From UBA4716 sp036310525 (GTDB lineage Bacteria; Bacillota; Clostridia; UBA1381), in assembly GCA_036310525.1 (NCBI GenBank), contig JAXJRQ010000039.1:1-6660 (forward strand): a stretch of 6,660 nt of DNA, in the 5' to 3' direction. The notes under the pieces were generated by a model, which saw only the letters and a list, made by a program, of their open reading frames with translations, was not told the DNA's origin and did not search any database. Within the stretch, counting starts at the first letter, position 1. Every line of letters starts with the position of its first letter. Positions 5,234 through 6,660 of this stretch are shown here, piece by piece. The translations under genes were made by a program, and so were the position numbers.

Positions 5234-6508
5234 ATGAAAATAGAAACAAAATGCATACAAAGCGGTTATAAACCCGAAAATGGCGAAGCAAGAGTTTTGC
5301 CGATATATCAGAGTACAACATATAAATATGACACTGCGGAATATATGGGAAAGCTTTTCGACCTTGAAGCAGAAGGCTATTTCTATACAAGACTTGCCAA
5401 CCCTACAGCAGGCGCAGTTGAGGCGAAAATCGCAGACCTCGAGGGCGGAAGCGGAGCAATGCTCACATCATCAGGTCAGGCGGCAACACTTATGTCGGTT
5501 ATGACTATTGCAGGCGCAGGCGACCACGTGCTTTGCTCGGCGGCTGTTTACGGAGGAACTTTTAATCTGCTCGGTGTTACACTTGCAAGATTCGGTATCG
5601 AAACAACCTTCGTAAATCTCGATGATGATTACGAAACACTTGTAAAGGAAGTGCGCCCGAACACAAAAGCGGTTATAGGCGAAACAATTGCAAATCCTGC
5701 GCTTAATGTTCTTGATATTGAAAAGTTTGCAAAGGTTGCTCATGACAACGGTATTCCGCTGATAGTGGACAACACATTCGCAACAGCAGTGCTTTGTCGT
5801 CCGTTTGAATTCGGTGCAGATATTGTTATCCATTCTACATCAAAATACATGGACGGTCATGCATGTGCACTTGGCGGTGTAATAGTTGACGGCGGTAAGT
5901 TTGACTGGGCGGCAAGCGGTAAATTCCCCGGTCTTACAACTCCCGATGAATCATACCACGGCGTTGTTTATACTGAAAGCTTCGGAAATCAGGCGTTTAT
6001 CACAAAAGCAAGAGCACAGCTGATGCGTGATTTGGGTTCATCACCTGCACCCATGAATGCATTCCTTTTAAATCTCGGTCTTGAGACATTGCATCTTAGA
6101 ATGCCCCGTCACAGCGAAAATGCATTAAAGGTTGCAAAATTCCTTGAAAATGACGACAGAGTTTCGTGGGTAAATTATCCCGGACTTGAGTCAAGCAAAT
6201 ATAAGCCGTTGGTTGATAAATATCTTCCTAACGGTGCTGCAGGCGTAGTATCGTTCGGTGTAAAGGGCGGAAGAGAAGCGGCTGTTAAATTCCTTAACGG
6301 TCTTGAAATTGCCGCTATTGTTACTCACGTAGCAGACGCAAGAACCTGTGCGCTTCATCCTGCAAGCACAACCCACAGACAAATGACCGACGCACAGCTT
6401 GAAGAATGCGGTGTAAGTCCCGACCTTGTACGTTTCAGCGTAGGTATCGAAAATGCCGATGATATTATTGCTGATATTGATCAGGCACTGGATAAGGCGA
6501 ATAAATAA
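5234..6508 (+). CDS. metY: O-acetylhomoserine sulfhydrylase (PLP-dependent, MetY type)
   Basis: This cytoplasmic enzyme joins O-acetylhomoserine with sulfide to give homocysteine and acetate (direct sulfhydrylation route to methionine). It belongs to the Cys/Met-metabolism PLP enzymes (fold type I). Visible residues: YTR (51-53), which in relatives reaches the phosphate of the neighbouring subunit's PLP; SSGQAA (79-84) for the phosphate; Tyr106 stacking on the ring; Asp179 at the pyridine nitrogen; Lys204 in HSTSKYMDGH, the Schiff-base lysine; and Arg400 near the end, which binds the substrate carboxylate. The 424-residue length and the FGNQAFITKAR to NLGLETLHLRM region (250-290) fit the sulfhydrylase group better than the shorter cystathionine or methionine gamma-lyases, though substrate choice is inferred. 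The start is ATG 5234 after AAAGGAG (5218-5224) with a 9-base gap. It is divergent from dpaA and ends with TAA TAA. Confidence 0.92.
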   Translation: MKIETKCIQSGYKPENGEARVLPIYQSTTYKYDTAEYMGKLFDLEAEGYFYTRLANPTAGAVEAKIADLEGGSGAMLTSSGQAATLMSVMTIAGAGDHVLCSAAVYGGTFNLLGVTLARFGIETTFVNLDDDYETLVKEVRPNTKAVIGETIANPALNVLDIEKFAKVAHDNGIPLIVDNTFATAVLCRPFEFGADIVIHSTSKYMDGHACALGGVIVDGGKFDWAASGKFPGLTTPDESYHGVVYTESFGNQAFITKARAQLMRDLGSSPAPMNAFLLNLGLETLHLRMPRHSENALKVAKFLENDDRVSWVNYPGLESSKYKPLVDKYLPNGAAGVVSFGVKGGREAAVKFLNGLEIAAIVTHVADARTCALHPASTTHRQMTDAQLEECGVSPDLVRFSVGIENADDIIADIDQALDKANK

Positions 6509-6524
6509 TAAACAAATAATAAAC
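6503..6524 (+). repeat. 11-bp tandem duplication across the metY stop
   Basis: AAATAATAAAC occurs twice in a row (6503-6513 and 6514-6524), followed by a partial AAAT. The first copy contains the metY stop codon and its following second TAA. It is probably a slippage product without function. Confidence 0.6.
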
Positions 6525-6562
6525 AAATTGTAATTTATCGGTGACGTAAATAATTATCCCGC

Positions 6563-6635
6563 TGTAGGGACAGGCGTCCTCGACTGTCCGTTTATGATTA
6601 ATTTTATACGGACCGTCCGGAGGCCGGTCCCTACA
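6563..6635. repeat. Imperfect inverted-repeat element (MITE-like or dispersed palindromic repeat)
   Basis: A left arm of 29 bases (6563-6591, starting TGTAGGGACAGGCGTCC) and a right arm of 28 bases (6608-6635, whose complement starts TGTAGGGACCGGCCTCC) match except for a few substitutions and one extra base. They enclose a short AT-rich centre that is itself partly complementary. The outermost 9 bases, TGTAGGGAC/GTCCCTACA, are perfect. The element is far more GC-rich than its surroundings and codes for nothing. It lies 55 bases after metY and could also act as a 3' hairpin, but no U-run follows. The rest of 6509-6660 is AT-rich non-coding sequence with no other feature seen. Confidence 0.7.
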
Positions 6636-6660
6636 AATATAATTGTTTGCAATTGTATAC

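Noticed and set aside
5043..5390. - strand ORF of 115 codons covering the dpaA-metY intergenic region
   Set aside because: It overlaps the metY start in antisense and both promoters. It resembles low-complexity AT-rich translation and has no family match that I recognise.

Overview
The window looks like a chromosomal stretch from a spore-forming, strictly anaerobic Clostridia-type Firmicute, most likely a gut or rumen member of the Oscillospiraceae/Ruminococcaceae or a close relative. The reasons are the AG-rich ribosome binding sites, AT-rich intergenic regions with TTGCAA/extended -10 promoters, an electron-bifurcating Nfn complex typical of ferredoxin-based anaerobes, and a dipicolinate synthase that implies endospores. 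The genus is inferred, not read from the sequence.

Layout: (1) Positions 1-135 hold no supported gene but contain a strong hairpin. (2) A + strand RluA-family pseudouridine synthase (136-1017). (3) A promoter, then the + strand operon nfnA-nfnB (1142-3406), encoding both subunits of NADH-dependent reduced ferredoxin:NADP+ oxidoreductase. (4) A convergent intergenic region (3407-3582) with a long AT-rich hairpin, probably a two-way terminator, and a separate perfect 32-bp palindrome. (5) The - strand operon dpaA-dpaB (spoVFA-spoVFB; 5037 down to 3583), which makes spore dipicolinic acid and is preceded by a close match to a sigma-K promoter. (6) A divergent intergenic region (5038-5233) that also carries a vegetative-type promoter for (7) metY, O-acetylhomoserine sulfhydrylase (5234-6508, +). 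(8) The last 150 bases hold a short tandem repeat and an imperfect inverted-repeat element of about 73 bp that resembles a dispersed palindromic or MITE-like repeat.

The genes are mostly core metabolism rather than one dedicated system. Nfn balances NADH, NADPH and ferredoxin. DpaAB and MetY both draw on carbon from aspartate semialdehyde, DpaAB through the lysine branch at sporulation and MetY through the homoserine/methionine branch in growing cells. They share a divergent control region but appear to be read by different sigma factors. I saw no CRISPR array, tRNA, rRNA, transposase, prophage or defence gene, and no convincing evidence of a previously undescribed system. The points most worth checking are the non-coding elements: the sigma-K promoter, the 32-bp palindrome, the terminal inverted repeat and the left-edge hairpin.
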